From NCBI GenBank assembly GCA_009781755.1, contig WQVD01000001.1, positions 186,001-250,000 of the forward strand: a stretch of DNA of 64,000 nucleotides, in the 5' to 3' direction. A program made the position numbers and the translations under genes. Under the pieces are notes generated by a model. The model was not told the origin of the DNA, did not search any database, and saw nothing but the letters and a program-made list of their open reading frames with translations. Positions 6,909 to 14,963 of the stretch are shown here, piece after piece. Within the stretch, counting starts at the first letter, position 1, and the number at the start of each line of letters is the position of its first letter. The DNA comes from Defluviitaleaceae bacterium. GTDB lineage: Bacteria; Bacillota; Clostridia; Lachnospirales; WQUN01.

Positions 6909-7919
6909 TTACAAGACGAAGTTATTCCGGTTGGTGCGGCTTATTTCTTTTTGTTGGATGCGGTACTGCCGCCAACGAGCAGGCGTTATTGTTCCTTCTG
7001 CCAGCGCGACTTGGATGGCGCAATCGGGTTCACTTTCGTGTTGGCAATCGGAGAAGCGGCACTGCGCCACCAATTCCTCAATTTCTGCGAAATTCGCGCC
7101 GATGACTTCGTCTAGATTGCCTTCATCCAACAAACCCAATTCGCGCATGCCCGGCGTGTCCATCACCAGCGCACCTGACGGCAGCAAGAAAAGATGGCGC
7201 GATGTGGTCGTATGCTGCCCCTTGGCGGCGTCGACTTTGCGCGTTGCCTTGACGGCCATCAGGTCATATTCGGCAAGGGCGTTGAGCAAACTCGACTTCC
7301 CCACCCCCGACATGCCCATGAACACCACGGTCTTGCCGGGTTGCAAATATTGCGCCAAAGCGTCCAACCCTTGCCCCGTGTGCGAAGAAATCGCATGGAC
7401 ATTCACCCCGGGTGCGGCGGCTTCCAATTCATTTAAATATGGCGTGCAGTCATCGATCATGTCTGCTTTGGTCAACAAAATCACAGGCATGCCACCGCTG
7501 GCCCATGTTTGCGTCAAATAGCGCAAAATCCGCCCCACGTTGTAATCGCGGTTCAATGACGTGAGGATGAACACATAATCAAAATTGGCGGCCACCATTT
7601 GCTCGCGGTTGCCCTTCACATGCGCGAAGCTATGCCCCGTGCCGTCATGCCGCGAGAATTTGGTACGGCGCGGCAACACTGCCGTAATCATCGACGGGCC
7701 ACTTTCGTTATATTTAACCGCCACAAAATCGCCCACGCAGGGCAAGTCGCTGCGCACGACAGCGTCGTAGATGAACGAGCCTTTAAGTTGCGCAGTGACT
7801 TCGCCGTGGTTTGTCATGACGGTGTAATCGCCGCGTTGTTGCTCTATCACGCGCCCCGCAATACAGCCATCGGGCAACGCTTCGCTTTCTTTATATCCGT
7901 ATCGTTCAAGGCTGGTCAT
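6909..7919 (-). CDS. rsgA: Ribosome small-subunit GTPase RsgA
   Basis: A 336-residue circularly permuted GTPase that helps mature the 30S subunit. It has an N-terminal OB domain (GRVIEQQRGDYTV onward), then G4 LTKAD (about residue 150), G1 GMSGVGKSS (about 205), G3 DTPGMRE (about 255), and a C-terminal zinc knuckle with CRFSDCQH..C. The motif order is diagnostic. Start ATG 7919 overlaps the stop TGA of the upstream phosphotransferase by 1 nt. The TTG at 7922 is less likely. Coupling of rsgA to a resistance-type kinase is unusual, since it more often sits with prkC, prpC and rpe. Confidence 0.94.
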   Translation of the reverse strand: MTSLERYGYKESEALPDGCIAGRVIEQQRGDYTVMTNHGEVTAQLKGSFIYDAVVRSDLPCVGDFVAVKYNESGPSMITAVLPRRTKFSRHDGTGHSFAHVKGNREQMVAANFDYVFILTSLNRDYNVGRILRYLTQTWASGGMPVILLTKADMIDDCTPYLNELEAAAPGVNVHAISSHTGQGLDALAQYLQPGKTVVFMGMSGVGKSSLLNALAEYDLMAVKATRKVDAAKGQHTTTSRHLFLLPSGALVMDTPGMRELGLLDEGNLDEVIGANFAEIEELVAQCRFSDCQHESEPDCAIQVALAEGTITPARWRQYRIQQKEISRTNRNNFVL

Positions 7920-8923
7920 CAAATCCCGCCTTCCATTTCAAATATTTTTTGCAAGGTATCAATGTGCTGCTTTTTCAATTCGGGTGTGTCGGCATTCAAG
8001 AACCACTCGACCAGCCGATACCCGTAATGCAAAATAATCCGCTCGCGGACATATAAATTGGAAATCATGGAAATATCCGCGTATTCCAAAAATCCCCGTC
8101 GATACGCGGCCGTACATGCGTGGTAATACACCACCATGTTTTCAATATCCGCTTCATCCGCAATCAAAGATGCGATATCTTCGCCCAGATATCCCCATCC
8201 CGCCGTGTCCCAATCAATGAGCCCAATTTCTCCATCGCGGTACAAGATATTCGTCACCCAAAAATCGCGGTGGCAAAATACCAACGGCAATTTTTTTATT
8301 TGACGAAAAACCGATTCCGCGCTTTCATCCGCATCAATAATCATTTGGCACAGGTGTTTTGGGATTTCGCTTGCATCGCTTCGTACAGCATTGTGCACAA
8401 CATCCCATGATTTGTAATGATAATAGAAGTGCTCCATGGCATCGGCTACCCCCACGTTTTGGATCGCTAACAATTCCGGCGGTTGCGTAGCGTACAGTTT
8501 GCCTTGCAAACGCCCCAATTCCTCCGCCGCACGCGCATACATATCCGCCGTCAAGTCCAAACCGGACACACCGTCTATATATTCCAACCAAAGGAAATGC
8601 GCGTCGTCCCTGATTTCCGCATGATAACAAATCGGCCATCGCATAGTAGGCAAGAATAAATTGCCCAAACCGGAATGGTACAAGTCATACTCCCGCCGCC
8701 ATGAGTTGGGGTCGGCGTAGCGCTCCCATTTATTCGTGGTTTTGTGCACGAGTTGGAACGATATCCGGTCGCCTGTCTGCGTTTCTGCCATGCCTGTAAG
8801 ATGAAGTACATTTCCTACGGTACCACCTTGCAAGTCCTTGGCTTCATATTCGGCACGAGCGATGGGTTGGTTCATTTTTTTCGAGAGCACCTGTATCAGT
8901 GTTTCCAAATTAATCGTGTTCAA
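7919..8923 (-). CDS. Phosphotransferase of the APH/choline-kinase fold
   Basis: A 334-residue kinase-fold protein. The catalytic loop HRDFWVTNIL (H-x-D-x4-N) and the metal-binding IDWDTAG are both intact, so it should be active. Substrates in this family include aminoglycosides, macrolides, choline and other small alcohols; the true one cannot be told. The start is set to TTG 8923, because GGAGG lies 8 nt upstream; an ATG 69 nt earlier has no such site and falls in the attenuator hairpin. It is preceded by a 13-codon leader peptide and a hairpin, and by a chloramphenicol-kinase-like gene, which fits a drug-inducible resistance group. Confidence 0.83.
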   Translation of the reverse strand: MNTINLETLIQVLSKKMNQPIARAEYEAKDLQGGTVGNVLHLTGMAETQTGDRISFQLVHKTTNKWERYADPNSWRREYDLYHSGLGNLFLPTMRWPICYHAEIRDDAHFLWLEYIDGVSGLDLTADMYARAAEELGRLQGKLYATQPPELLAIQNVGVADAMEHFYYHYKSWDVVHNAVRSDASEIPKHLCQMIIDADESAESVFRQIKKLPLVFCHRDFWVTNILYRDGEIGLIDWDTAGWGYLGEDIASLIADEADIENMVVYYHACTAAYRRGFLEYADISMISNLYVRERIILHYGYRLVEWFLNADTPELKKQHIDTLQKIFEMEGGI

Positions 8924-8958
8924 ATTTTGTTCCTCCGAATTTTTATTTTTTGAACAAT

Positions 8959-9002
8959 ATAAAACCGCGAACGATTGCCTCGTATAAGGCATCGATTCGC
9001 GG
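8959..9002 (-). terminator. Attenuator-like hairpin before the phosphotransferase
   Basis: On the minus strand CCGCGAATCGATGCCT pairs with AGGCAATCGTTCGCGG across a 6-nt loop, with one small bulge on each side. It runs into TTTTATATTG. It stands between the 13-codon leader peptide and the kinase start, 36 nt before the start codon. Confidence 0.6.
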
Positions 9003-9059
9003 CATCAAAATAACGCGCATGTGAATGCATTTACAAAAGGATACGTTCGATTAAATAAA

Positions 9060-9101
9060 TTAATGGGCTACGGCAGCCACCCTGTCTAAAGTCTTTTTCA
9101 T
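9060..9101 (-). CDS. Leader peptide, 13 residues (MKKTLDRVAAVAH)
   Basis: ATG at 9101 is preceded by AAAAGGAG with 9-nt spacing, an excellent ribosome site. The frame closes with TAA after 13 codons. It starts 20 nt after the cpt-like gene ends and lies before a strong hairpin and the phosphotransferase. This is the layout of translation-sensing leaders of inducible resistance genes. The peptide could also be the leftover start of a decayed gene. Confidence 0.5.
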   Translation of the reverse strand: MKKTLDRVAAVAH

Positions 9102-9121
9102 ACGAACAACTCCTTTTCGAT

Positions 9122-9634
9122 TTAAATTATATTTGCAAACTTCAAAACAGCTTCGGCACACTCGGCTGCGGTTTGCTTGTGCGTATCTACAACCAAGTCA
9201 TATCCATCTTGCGGGTTTAAATCAGTCAATTGTGATTCCGCTTGTCCGATTTTGCGGTCGCCGCGTTCTTTTTCCCTTCGGCGCAATTCATCCAACGGGC
9301 ATGTTACTTGTACCATGGTAAGAGGGTAGCCACGTAATGTGTCTTGTAAATTTTTATATAAATCATATTTATATGAAGTCAAAAATACGGCATCCACCAC
9401 TACATTTTTTCCGCTGTCCGAAAATAATTTTATGTTTTGAATCATCATCATTAATGCTTGGCAGTGCGCCTCATTCCAATCTTCTTTCCAAAAACGCTTT
9501 GAACAAACATCGCAAAAAAGATCGTGCGACAACCACCAAAACCGTTCATGTATATTTTCCAATATTTCATTGGCCAATGTGGTTTTGCCTGCACTGGATA
9601 CGCCGTTAAAGAAAATGATTTTACCTTTTGTCAT
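9122..9634 (-). CDS. Chloramphenicol 3-O-phosphotransferase-like kinase
   Basis: A P-loop kinase of about 170 residues. NGVSSAGKTT is the Walker A. CPLDELRRREKERGDRKIGQAESQ and YDLVVDTHKQTAAECA match the Streptomyces CPT family, where the R-rich lid and the YDL-VDT-ECA block are typical. CPT phosphorylates chloramphenicol, but relatives act on other hydroxyl groups. The start is uncertain: ATGs at 9634, 9646 and 9664 are in frame. 9634 is preferred because it begins right before GKIIFFNG, as in the family, but no option has a strong ribosome site. It precedes the leader peptide and the APH-type gene in the same direction. Confidence 0.75.
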   Translation of the reverse strand: MTKGKIIFFNGVSSAGKTTLANEILENIHERFWWLSHDLFCDVCSKRFWKEDWNEAHCQALMMMIQNIKLFSDSGKNVVVDAVFLTSYKYDLYKNLQDTLRGYPLTMVQVTCPLDELRRREKERGDRKIGQAESQLTDLNPQDGYDLVVDTHKQTAAECAEAVLKFANII

Positions 9635-9719
9635 TATATTGTTCATCCCATCCGTGATAACCATTCCGCTTTATATTAACATTTAACCGTTGTTATTTAT
9701 TGATAAATCTCGTTTTTAA

Positions 9720-10334
9720 TTAATATTTACTGCCACATACACTGCATTCGTTTTGAAAAATAATGTATGCCCCGCAGACACCGCATCGCTGCTTGTGTAT
9801 ATCCTCGATTTTATTATCGGCATCTTGTGGAGCTTCACTTTCGGTACTCACGCTCTCAAAGAAGCCATCCTCCAACATTTTTGTATATAATTTCTGCACT
9901 ATCGCTTCTTCCAGATTTGTGTTGCTTGCTATGATTGCGAAATCGGTTACGTTTTTATTAACGACCCATTCGATTATCTTCCTGTATTTTTCCGCTTTCT
10001 TGCTTAAGTGGGATACATACAATTGCAAAATAAGCCCACCCGATACCCAAAATGCAAACAAAGCAAGCGCAGTATCATTTTGGCCTTGTAAAAATAATGC
10101 CAAGGGTATTAACGTGCCCATCACAATTTTAATAATAGCCACACGACGGAGTTTATCGCACCGGAATATCCCGCATTTTTCCTTGGCAACGCCCGACACT
10201 TTATCATACAACAAATATATTCCCGTCGGCCAAAAAACAAAGAATGAAAATATTATTTTGCCCATCGGATACGGGGCGACTTGGGTTACCATCCCATCCA
10301 TTTTTGCATGAGCTGCCGCAAATCTAAATCGCAT
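9720..10334 (-). CDS. Membrane protein with C-terminal zinc ribbon
   Basis: A 204-residue protein of unknown function. Hydrophobic segments lie at about residues 25-45, 68-85 and 90-108. A helical region of about 60 residues follows. The end holds CGVCGAYIIFQNECSVCGSKY, a CxxC-x10-CxxC zinc ribbon that often serves to bind other proteins or nucleic acid. No close family is recognised. It stands alone between the cpt-like gene and the repeat-rich gap at 10335-10563. Start at ATG 10334 is by length; no strong ribosome site decides it. Confidence 0.6.
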   Translation of the reverse strand: MRFRFAAAHAKMDGMVTQVAPYPMGKIIFSFFVFWPTGIYLLYDKVSGVAKEKCGIFRCDKLRRVAIIKIVMGTLIPLALFLQGQNDTALALFAFWVSGGLILQLYVSHLSKKAEKYRKIIEWVVNKNVTDFAIIASNTNLEEAIVQKLYTKMLEDGFFESVSTESEAPQDADNKIEDIHKQRCGVCGAYIIFQNECSVCGSKY

Positions 10335-10383
10335 GGAATCATCCTTTCATTGATGCGCGCCGAACATAAGCAATGATTAAAGG

Positions 10384-10470
10384 CAAGACCCCGGGGGCGG
10401 CCCCGGACGCCGCAAGGGAGCACAAGCGCTCCCTTGACCCTCTATGTGGCTACCGCCTCTACTCAATTGT
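10384..10470 (+). repeat. Intergenic repeat, copy C (long form)
   Basis: AAGACCCCGGGGGCGG followed by CCCCGG, then AAGGGAG..CTCCCTTGACCC, then TGGCTACCGCC and ACTCAATTG. Same segment order as copies B and D. The TAATTTAAACCGCGC that follows (10480-10494) is also conserved with copy D. It lies behind two minus-strand genes. Confidence 0.78.
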
Positions 10471-10485
10471 ATGAATCGGTAATTT

Positions 10486-10509
10486 AAACCGCGCATATCG
10501 CGCGGTTTT
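10486..10509. terminator. Hairpin behind the PatB-like gene
   Basis: A perfect 9-bp stem AAACCGCGC/GCGCGGTTT around ATATC. The T-runs are short on both strands. It belongs to the repeat module seen again at 37472 and 47411. Confidence 0.6.
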
Positions 10510-10524
10510 GGGTTTGAAATGTTT

Positions 10525-10551
10525 CAGTCGATTAGTGGCACTAATCGATTG
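10525..10551. repeat. 27-nt palindrome family, copy P2
   Basis: Left arm CAGTCGATTAG, centre TGGCA, right arm CTAATCGATTG. All arm positions pair, with one G-T pair at position 3. It differs from P3 (43266-43292) only at positions 9 and 19, which change together, and in the centre. It lies 13 nt behind the PatB-like gene. Confidence 0.8.
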
Positions 10552-10563
10552 ATTTAATTTGCA

Positions 10564-11724
10564 TTAATTTTTGATTGCATTTTCCAACCGTTGAAACGCT
10601 TCTTTTAATGTCGCTCTTGGGCAAGCGATGTTGATACGTATAAAGCCATCGCCTCCCACGCCGAATGCCTGTCCGTCGCTTAGCCATAACTTTGCCTTGT
10701 TGGTGACAAAATCGTCCAACGCGTCCGCTGTCATGGCCAACCCGCTGCAATCCAGCCATGCCAGGTACGTACCTTGTGTGTCAACCGGTTTTACGGCGGG
10801 TACGATTTTATTTAATCCGGTACGCAAATAATCAAGATTAGCCGACAAGTACGCAAGCAGGTCATTTAACCATGGCTCGCCGTGCTTATACGCTGCTTTG
10901 CACGATACCAACCCCAACAAACTCGGTGTGTGCAATCCCGAATCATTGAATGCTTGCTTAAACCGCCGATGCAACACTGCGTTAGATGCAAATATATTGG
11001 CCAATTGCAACCCGGCCAGATTAAACGTCTTGGACGGTGCGGTAGCGGTTACGGTAATATCGGCAATTTGCGGTGACAGGGTAGCGAAGGTTGTATGTTT
11101 GTGCGGTTCATACACCAAGTCCTGCCATATTTCATCGGCAATGACCGTTACACCGTGCCGCAGACAAATTTCACCCATGCGCGCCAATTCATCTTGCGTC
11201 CACACACGCCCCACCGGGTTATGCGGCGAACACAGGATAAACAGTTTCGCGTTCTGCGCCTTTGCTTCAAAGTCTTCGAAGTCAATGGTATATTGCCCGT
11301 TTTCGTACACCAGCGGATTGACCAATAATGTGCGCTTCGTGTCGCGTATTGCCAATTCGAAGGGATAATACACGGGTTGTTGAATCAACACCCCGTCCCC
11401 CACTTCGGTGAATGCACGAATCCCCACGTACAGTGCATTCACCACTCCTGGGGTGATGACCAGCCATTCGCGTTGTACGTGCCAACCAAACCGCCGCACA
11501 AACCAATCTTGCACCACATCAAAATACGCCGCGTCCGGTTCGGCATATCCGTAAACTCCGTATTCGCTGTACGCCGCCATCGCCTGCGCCACGCACGGCG
11601 GCGCGGCAAAGTCCATATCCGCCACCCACATGGGCAACACGTCCTCGGGTTTGCCGCGCGCGGCAGTATCGTACTTCATGCTGTATGTACCCTGCCGATT
11701 TAATACCTTGTCAAAATCGTGCAT
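10564..11724 (-). CDS. patB: Cystathionine beta-lyase / MalY-PatB aminotransferase family
   Basis: A 386-residue fold-type I PLP enzyme. It begins MHDFDKVLNRQGTYSMKYD, the usual PatB start. LPMWVADMDF binds substrate, CSPHNPVGRVW and ADEIWQDLVY hold the cofactor, and the PLP lysine is in APSKTFNLAGLQ (about residue 230). The family cleaves cystathionine or other cysteine conjugates to release thiol, pyruvate and ammonia, in methionine synthesis or sulfur salvage. Start ATG 11724 has GGGAG 9 nt upstream; a TTG three codons earlier is less likely. It is preceded by prmC on the same strand with a 34-nt gap. Confidence 0.9.
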   Translation of the reverse strand: MHDFDKVLNRQGTYSMKYDTAARGKPEDVLPMWVADMDFAAPPCVAQAMAAYSEYGVYGYAEPDAAYFDVVQDWFVRRFGWHVQREWLVITPGVVNALYVGIRAFTEVGDGVLIQQPVYYPFELAIRDTKRTLLVNPLVYENGQYTIDFEDFEAKAQNAKLFILCSPHNPVGRVWTQDELARMGEICLRHGVTVIADEIWQDLVYEPHKHTTFATLSPQIADITVTATAPSKTFNLAGLQLANIFASNAVLHRRFKQAFNDSGLHTPSLLGLVSCKAAYKHGEPWLNDLLAYLSANLDYLRTGLNKIVPAVKPVDTQGTYLAWLDCSGLAMTADALDDFVTNKAKLWLSDGQAFGVGGDGFIRINIACPRATLKEAFQRLENAIKN

Positions 11725-11758
11725 GCTTTTCAACTCCCGTTGATTTTATAAGCAGTAA

Positions 11759-12667
11759 TTATTTTATCGCGGTAATCATTCTGTCCAACCCGGCATAATC
11801 CGGCCACAAGCATACATCACGAAAACCTGCAGCGCTTACCAAATCCATTACCCCACGCGGCCCGATTTCCAAAAACAACCCTCCGCCCGACCGCAGCAAC
11901 TGATACACCTGCGGCAACAACCGCCGATATAAATCCATTCCATCCGCGCCGCCATCCAGCGCCAGCCGCGGTTCATAATCACGCACTTCGGTTTGCAATG
12001 CGTCCAATTCAATAATGGGGATATACGGTGGGTTGGACACGATTAGATCGAATTGCGCTTCATTTACAAATAAATCATTTACAGGCAGACAACTTTCGGA
12101 TACTCCATCAACAAACAAACCATCCTCATTCAAATCATGCGCGAATAGCAACGCATTTGCCAAATCACTTCTAACAAATCGCACATGCTCCCGCACACTG
12201 TGCAGCGTCGCATTTTCACGCGCCAATGACAATGCCGCTTCGCTGATATCAATGGCAACAATTTCCACGTTTGTACAATTTTCCGCAGTTTTCTTCTCCA
12301 ACAGCTGTTTCGCCAAGGTGATGGCAATGCACCCCGTACCCGTGCACATATCCAATATCCGCAATTTGCGCGAGCCAATATTTTCAAAATTATTTTTACA
12401 AAACGCAAGTACCTTTTCCACCAGCAATTCTGTTTCTGCACGCGGTATCAAAGCACGCGCATCGGTTTTGAATGTCAACCCATAAAAATCCCACTCACCC
12501 AAAATATATTGCAACGGCTCCCCCGCGCGTCGCCGTTCGCAGGCATCAAAAAAAGCCCGACGTGTTTCATCGGGCATTTCTGTTTCTTCCATTAATAATA
12601 ATTCCGCTCGGCTGCGACCGGTCAAGTGCGCCAACAGCAACAGCTCCTCATGCCGTTCGAGCCTCAT
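11759..12667 (-). CDS. prmC: Release-factor glutamine methyltransferase PrmC
   Basis: A 302-residue SAM-dependent methyltransferase. The helical N domain (residues 1-75) is followed by motif I ILDMCTGTGCIAI (about 105-117), an acidic strand VEIVAIDIS, and the catalytic NPPYIP (about 213). It methylates the glutamine of the GGQ loop in RF1 and RF2. The N-terminus MRLERHEELLLLAHLTG is a little shorter than usual and the region between strands 4 and 5 has an insert of about 15 residues (EDGLFVDGVSESCLPVNDLF). It follows bactofilin with a 3-nt gap, so they share a transcript. Confidence 0.93.
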   Translation of the reverse strand: MRLERHEELLLLAHLTGRSRAELLLMEETEMPDETRRAFFDACERRRAGEPLQYILGEWDFYGLTFKTDARALIPRAETELLVEKVLAFCKNNFENIGSRKLRILDMCTGTGCIAITLAKQLLEKKTAENCTNVEIVAIDISEAALSLARENATLHSVREHVRFVRSDLANALLFAHDLNEDGLFVDGVSESCLPVNDLFVNEAQFDLIVSNPPYIPIIELDALQTEVRDYEPRLALDGGADGMDLYRRLLPQVYQLLRSGGGLFLEIGPRGVMDLVSAAGFRDVCLWPDYAGLDRMITAIK

Positions 12668-12670
12668 GGG

Positions 12671-13117
12671 TTATACCCCTTCCAAGAACCTGAGCCTGTC
12701 TTCCAGGATATCATCTTCGGGCGGTGTTTCCAAATATGGAGTGCCGGGTGCGTTGGTCACTTCGCCTACATTGTAACGCCCTGTTACTTGCGACCCTTCA
12801 TCAAGCACCAAATTGGACGTGTATACATCACCCACCACACGCGCGCTGGATGCAAAGTGCAATTGTGTATCGCAATAAATGTTACCGTTCACTTCACCCG
12901 CAACCAAGAAATACCCGGCGCGGACTTCTCCGGTGATGCTACCCGTTTCACCCAACACGAGCGAACCTTCCAATTCTATGTTGCCTTTAAATTCGCCATC
13001 GATACGTACCGAGTCGGTGCCTGTAAGTAGTGCAGCTTCAATGCAAACGCCTTGCCCGATAACGGTTCCCGGTGCATCAATTTCAGCCGGCATCGCCTTT
13101 TTACCAAATATCGCCAT
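12671..13117 (-). CDS. Bactofilin-family polymerising protein
   Basis: A 148-residue protein with the bactofilin beta-helix: a run of short hydrophobic repeats (IDGEFKGNIELEGSLVLGETGSITGEVRAGYFLVAGEVNG in part) from about residue 35 to 110. Unstructured tails flank it on both sides, as is normal. Bactofilins form nucleotide-free filaments on the membrane that position wall enzymes or stages of cell shape change. Start ATG 13117 has GGAGG 7 nt upstream. It is divergent from the sigma-F operon with a 160-nt gap, and is followed by prmC. Confidence 0.88.
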   Translation of the reverse strand: MAIFGKKAMPAEIDAPGTVIGQGVCIEAALLTGTDSVRIDGEFKGNIELEGSLVLGETGSITGEVRAGYFLVAGEVNGNIYCDTQLHFASSARVVGDVYTSNLVLDEGSQVTGRYNVGEVTNAPGTPYLETPPEDDILEDRLRFLEGV

Positions 13118-13211
13118 AATCTTACCTCCGGTTAATAATGAATAAACCATGGAATTTCTCTGCCAACCTTCACTTTCGGCATTAATATACCACATCTTTC
13201 AAAAAAAGCTA

Positions 13212-13240
13212 TTGCATGTCCTACGTTTTTTAATTATGAT
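13212..13240 (+). promoter_or_regulatory. Sigma-A-like promoter of the spoIIA operon
   Basis: TTGCAT (13212-13217), a 17-nt spacer and TATGAT (13235-13240). The -35 matches five of six and the -10 five of six positions. In Bacillus this operon uses sigma-H, whose AGGA(AT)T..GAAT boxes are not seen here. Confidence 0.5.
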
Positions 13241-13277
13241 ACGCGCAACTGTTAATAAATGGAAATGGAGCGTTGTC

Positions 13278-13625
13278 ATGTTACATCAAGAAATCCGCAA
13301 AAAAGTCCTCATCCTATCCCCGTCGGCAGAAATTGATGCCCACAGCACCGAGCGTCTGCGTAGCACCATCGACCACGCGTTTGAAAAATCCCCCTGTACG
13401 CATATGGTGTTTGACTTTGCCAATGTGGGTTTTATGGATTCATCAGGGATTGGACTACTCATTGGCCGGTACAAACAAGCGGAAAAACGCGGTGGTTCGG
13501 TAGCACTGGTTAACCTCAGTGCAGAAATGAAGCGTTTATACACTTTATCGGGTTTGGCCAAAATTATCGCAACCTTCCCCACCATGGACGAAGCACTGGC
13601 CCATGTGAAAGGCGGTGCACAATGA
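13278..13625 (+). CDS. spoIIAA: Anti-sigma-F factor antagonist SpoIIAA
   Basis: A 115-residue STAS-domain protein. The key site FMDSSGIGLLIG (about residues 54-65) contains the serine that SpoIIAB phosphorylates. The unphosphorylated form releases sigma-F in the forespore. Start ATG 13278 has GGAG 8 nt upstream; the frame is open further up but lacks a site. It overlaps spoIIAB by 4 nt (ATGA), so translation is coupled. Length is normal (117 in Bacillus). The usual upstream dacF is absent; the operon starts here. Confidence 0.96.
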   Translation: MLHQEIRKKVLILSPSAEIDAHSTERLRSTIDHAFEKSPCTHMVFDFANVGFMDSSGIGLLIGRYKQAEKRGGSVALVNLSAEMKRLYTLSGLAKIIATFPTMDEALAHVKGGAQ

Positions 13626-14056
13626 ACAACCGCGTCGTGTTGGAATTGGCCGGCCACACGGTCAATGTATCGTTGGCACGTGTCTTGGTGGCGGCATTTA
13701 TCGCGCCCCTTGACCCCGACATTACCGAATTAACCGACATCAAAACCGCCGTGTCCGAAGCCGTAACCAACGCCATCATCCACGGCTACGGTGAAGACGC
13801 ACGCAAAACCGTGCGCATGACATTAACATTAAACGACCGCACCCTTACCGTAGAAGTGACCGACAACGGCATCGGTATATCCGATATCCCCACCGCGCGC
13901 GAGCCGCTTTTTACCACTTTATCCGACATGGAGCGTTCGGGGCTGGGCTTTACCGTGATGGAATCATTCATGGATACGGTAGATGTCATTTCTACCCCCG
14001 GCATGGGCACAACGGTTACGCTCACCAAATCCATACACGAAGCCACCGAGGCATAG
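13622..14056 (+). CDS. spoIIAB: Anti-sigma-F factor / serine kinase SpoIIAB
   Basis: A 144-residue GHKL ATPase. The N box is EAVTNAIIHGYG (about 45-56), the G1 box DNGIGI (about 84), and RSGLGFTVMESFMD (about 108) forms the lid. SpoIIAB holds sigma-F inactive with ATP and phosphorylates SpoIIAA. Gene order spoIIAA-spoIIAB-sigF is that of all known spore formers. It ends 1 nt before the sigF start. Confidence 0.96.
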   Translation: MNNRVVLELAGHTVNVSLARVLVAAFIAPLDPDITELTDIKTAVSEAVTNAIIHGYGEDARKTVRMTLTLNDRTLTVEVTDNGIGISDIPTAREPLFTTLSDMERSGLGFTVMESFMDTVDVISTPGMGTTVTLTKSIHEATEA

Positions 14057-14057
14057 C

Positions 14058-14777
14058 ATGGTAGAAAAAAAAGCCCTCATCGCCCGCGCCCAAGACGGTG
14101 ATGAAACCGCCGTCGAGCAACTCATCCGCGAGAATAACGGATTGGTTTGGTCGGTTGTAAAAAAATTCGCCAAACGCGGATACGAACCCGATGATTTATA
14201 TCAAATCGGGTCCATCGGCTTGCTCAAATGCATCCGCAAGTTTGACTTGACCATGGACGTGCAATTTTCCACCTACGCCATCCCCATGATTATTGGCGAA
14301 ATCAAACGATTCTTGCGTGACGACGGCATCATCAAAGTCTCCCGCCCCATGAAGGAACTAGCCACCAAAGCACGTTACGCCACCGAGGCACTCACCTCAA
14401 AATTAAATCGTGCCCCCACCCTGATCGAATTGGCACAAGAACTTCACGTAGAAACAGAAGACCTCGTAGTAGCCATGGAAGCCGGCCACGAGGTCGAATC
14501 CTTATACGCCACCATCTACCAAGGTGACGGCAGCCCCATATACTTAATTGACAAAATTGCCCAAAACCGCGACAACAGCGATACCACCATTAATATACTG
14601 GCACTTAAACAGCTCATCGGCCGCCTAAAACCCAAGGAACGGCAAGTAATCTTCCTGCGTTATTTCCGCGATAAAACGCAAATGGAGGTAGCCAAAGCCA
14701 TCGGCGTATCGCAAGTGCAAGTGTCAAGGATTGAAAAACGCGTGCTGGGAATTTTAAAAGACGGGCTGAGCGATTAA
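14058..14777 (+). CDS. sigF: Sporulation sigma factor SigF
   Basis: A 239-residue group 3 sigma-70 factor for early forespore genes. Region 2 is seen in YEPDDLYQIGSIGLLKCIRKFD and FSTYAIPMIIGEIKRFLRDDG (about 40-95), region 3 in the APTLIELAQELHV stretch, and region 4 in LKPKERQVIFLRYFRDKTQMEVAKAIGVSQVQVSRIEKR (quoted in part by its ends; about 195-235). ATG 14058 was chosen over the in-frame upstream ATG because it follows the spoIIAB stop with GAGG nearby and gives the usual N-terminus. The two tRNA genes follow. Confidence 0.95.
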   Translation: MVEKKALIARAQDGDETAVEQLIRENNGLVWSVVKKFAKRGYEPDDLYQIGSIGLLKCIRKFDLTMDVQFSTYAIPMIIGEIKRFLRDDGIIKVSRPMKELATKARYATEALTSKLNRAPTLIELAQELHVETEDLVVAMEAGHEVESLYATIYQGDGSPIYLIDKIAQNRDNSDTTINILALKQLIGRLKPKERQVIFLRYFRDKTQMEVAKAIGVSQVQVSRIEKRVLGILKDGLSD

Positions 14778-14794
14778 ATATTTTCTCAAAACAG

Positions 14795-14823
14795 TTGACA
14801 CCCCACCCCCTCTTGCATATAAT
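14795..14823 (+). promoter_or_regulatory. Consensus sigma-A promoter of tRNA genes
   Basis: TTGACA (14795-14800), exactly 17 nt, TATAAT (14818-14823). Both hexamers are perfect. Transcription should start near 14830, 12 nt before tRNA-Glu. Confidence 0.9.
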
Positions 14824-14841
14824 ACGCCGTGCGCAACAAAT

Positions 14842-14913
14842 GGCCCGTTGGTCAAGGGGTTAAGACACGGCCCTTTCACGGCTGAGACAAGGGTTCGATT
14901 CCCTTACGGGTCA
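14842..14913 (+). tRNA. tRNA-Glu (anticodon TTC)
   Basis: Acceptor GGCCCGT pairs with ACGGGTC, discriminator A at 14913. The anticodon loop CTTTCAC carries TTC. The T arm AGGGTTCGATTCCCT is regular. The CCA end is not encoded. A short genome-wide normal sequence for Firmicute tRNA-Glu. Confidence 0.95.
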
Positions 14914-14927
14914 GCAAATACGCAAAA

Positions 14928-14954
14928 TAAAACCCGCAGGTTATGCGGGTTTTA
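14928..14954 (+). terminator. Terminator between tRNA-Glu and tRNA-Cys
   Basis: AAAACCCGCA (14929-14938) pairs with TGCGGGTTTT (14944-14953) across GGTTA, then TATTTTAA. It stands 15 nt behind tRNA-Glu and 10 nt before tRNA-Cys. Confidence 0.7.
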
Positions 14955-14963
14955 TTTTAACAA

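Noticed and set aside
11374-11400. Palindrome GGGTTGTTGA-TCAACACCCC in the PatB-like gene
   Set aside because: It encodes the conserved LIQQPVY motif of the enzyme family, so the symmetry follows from the protein sequence.
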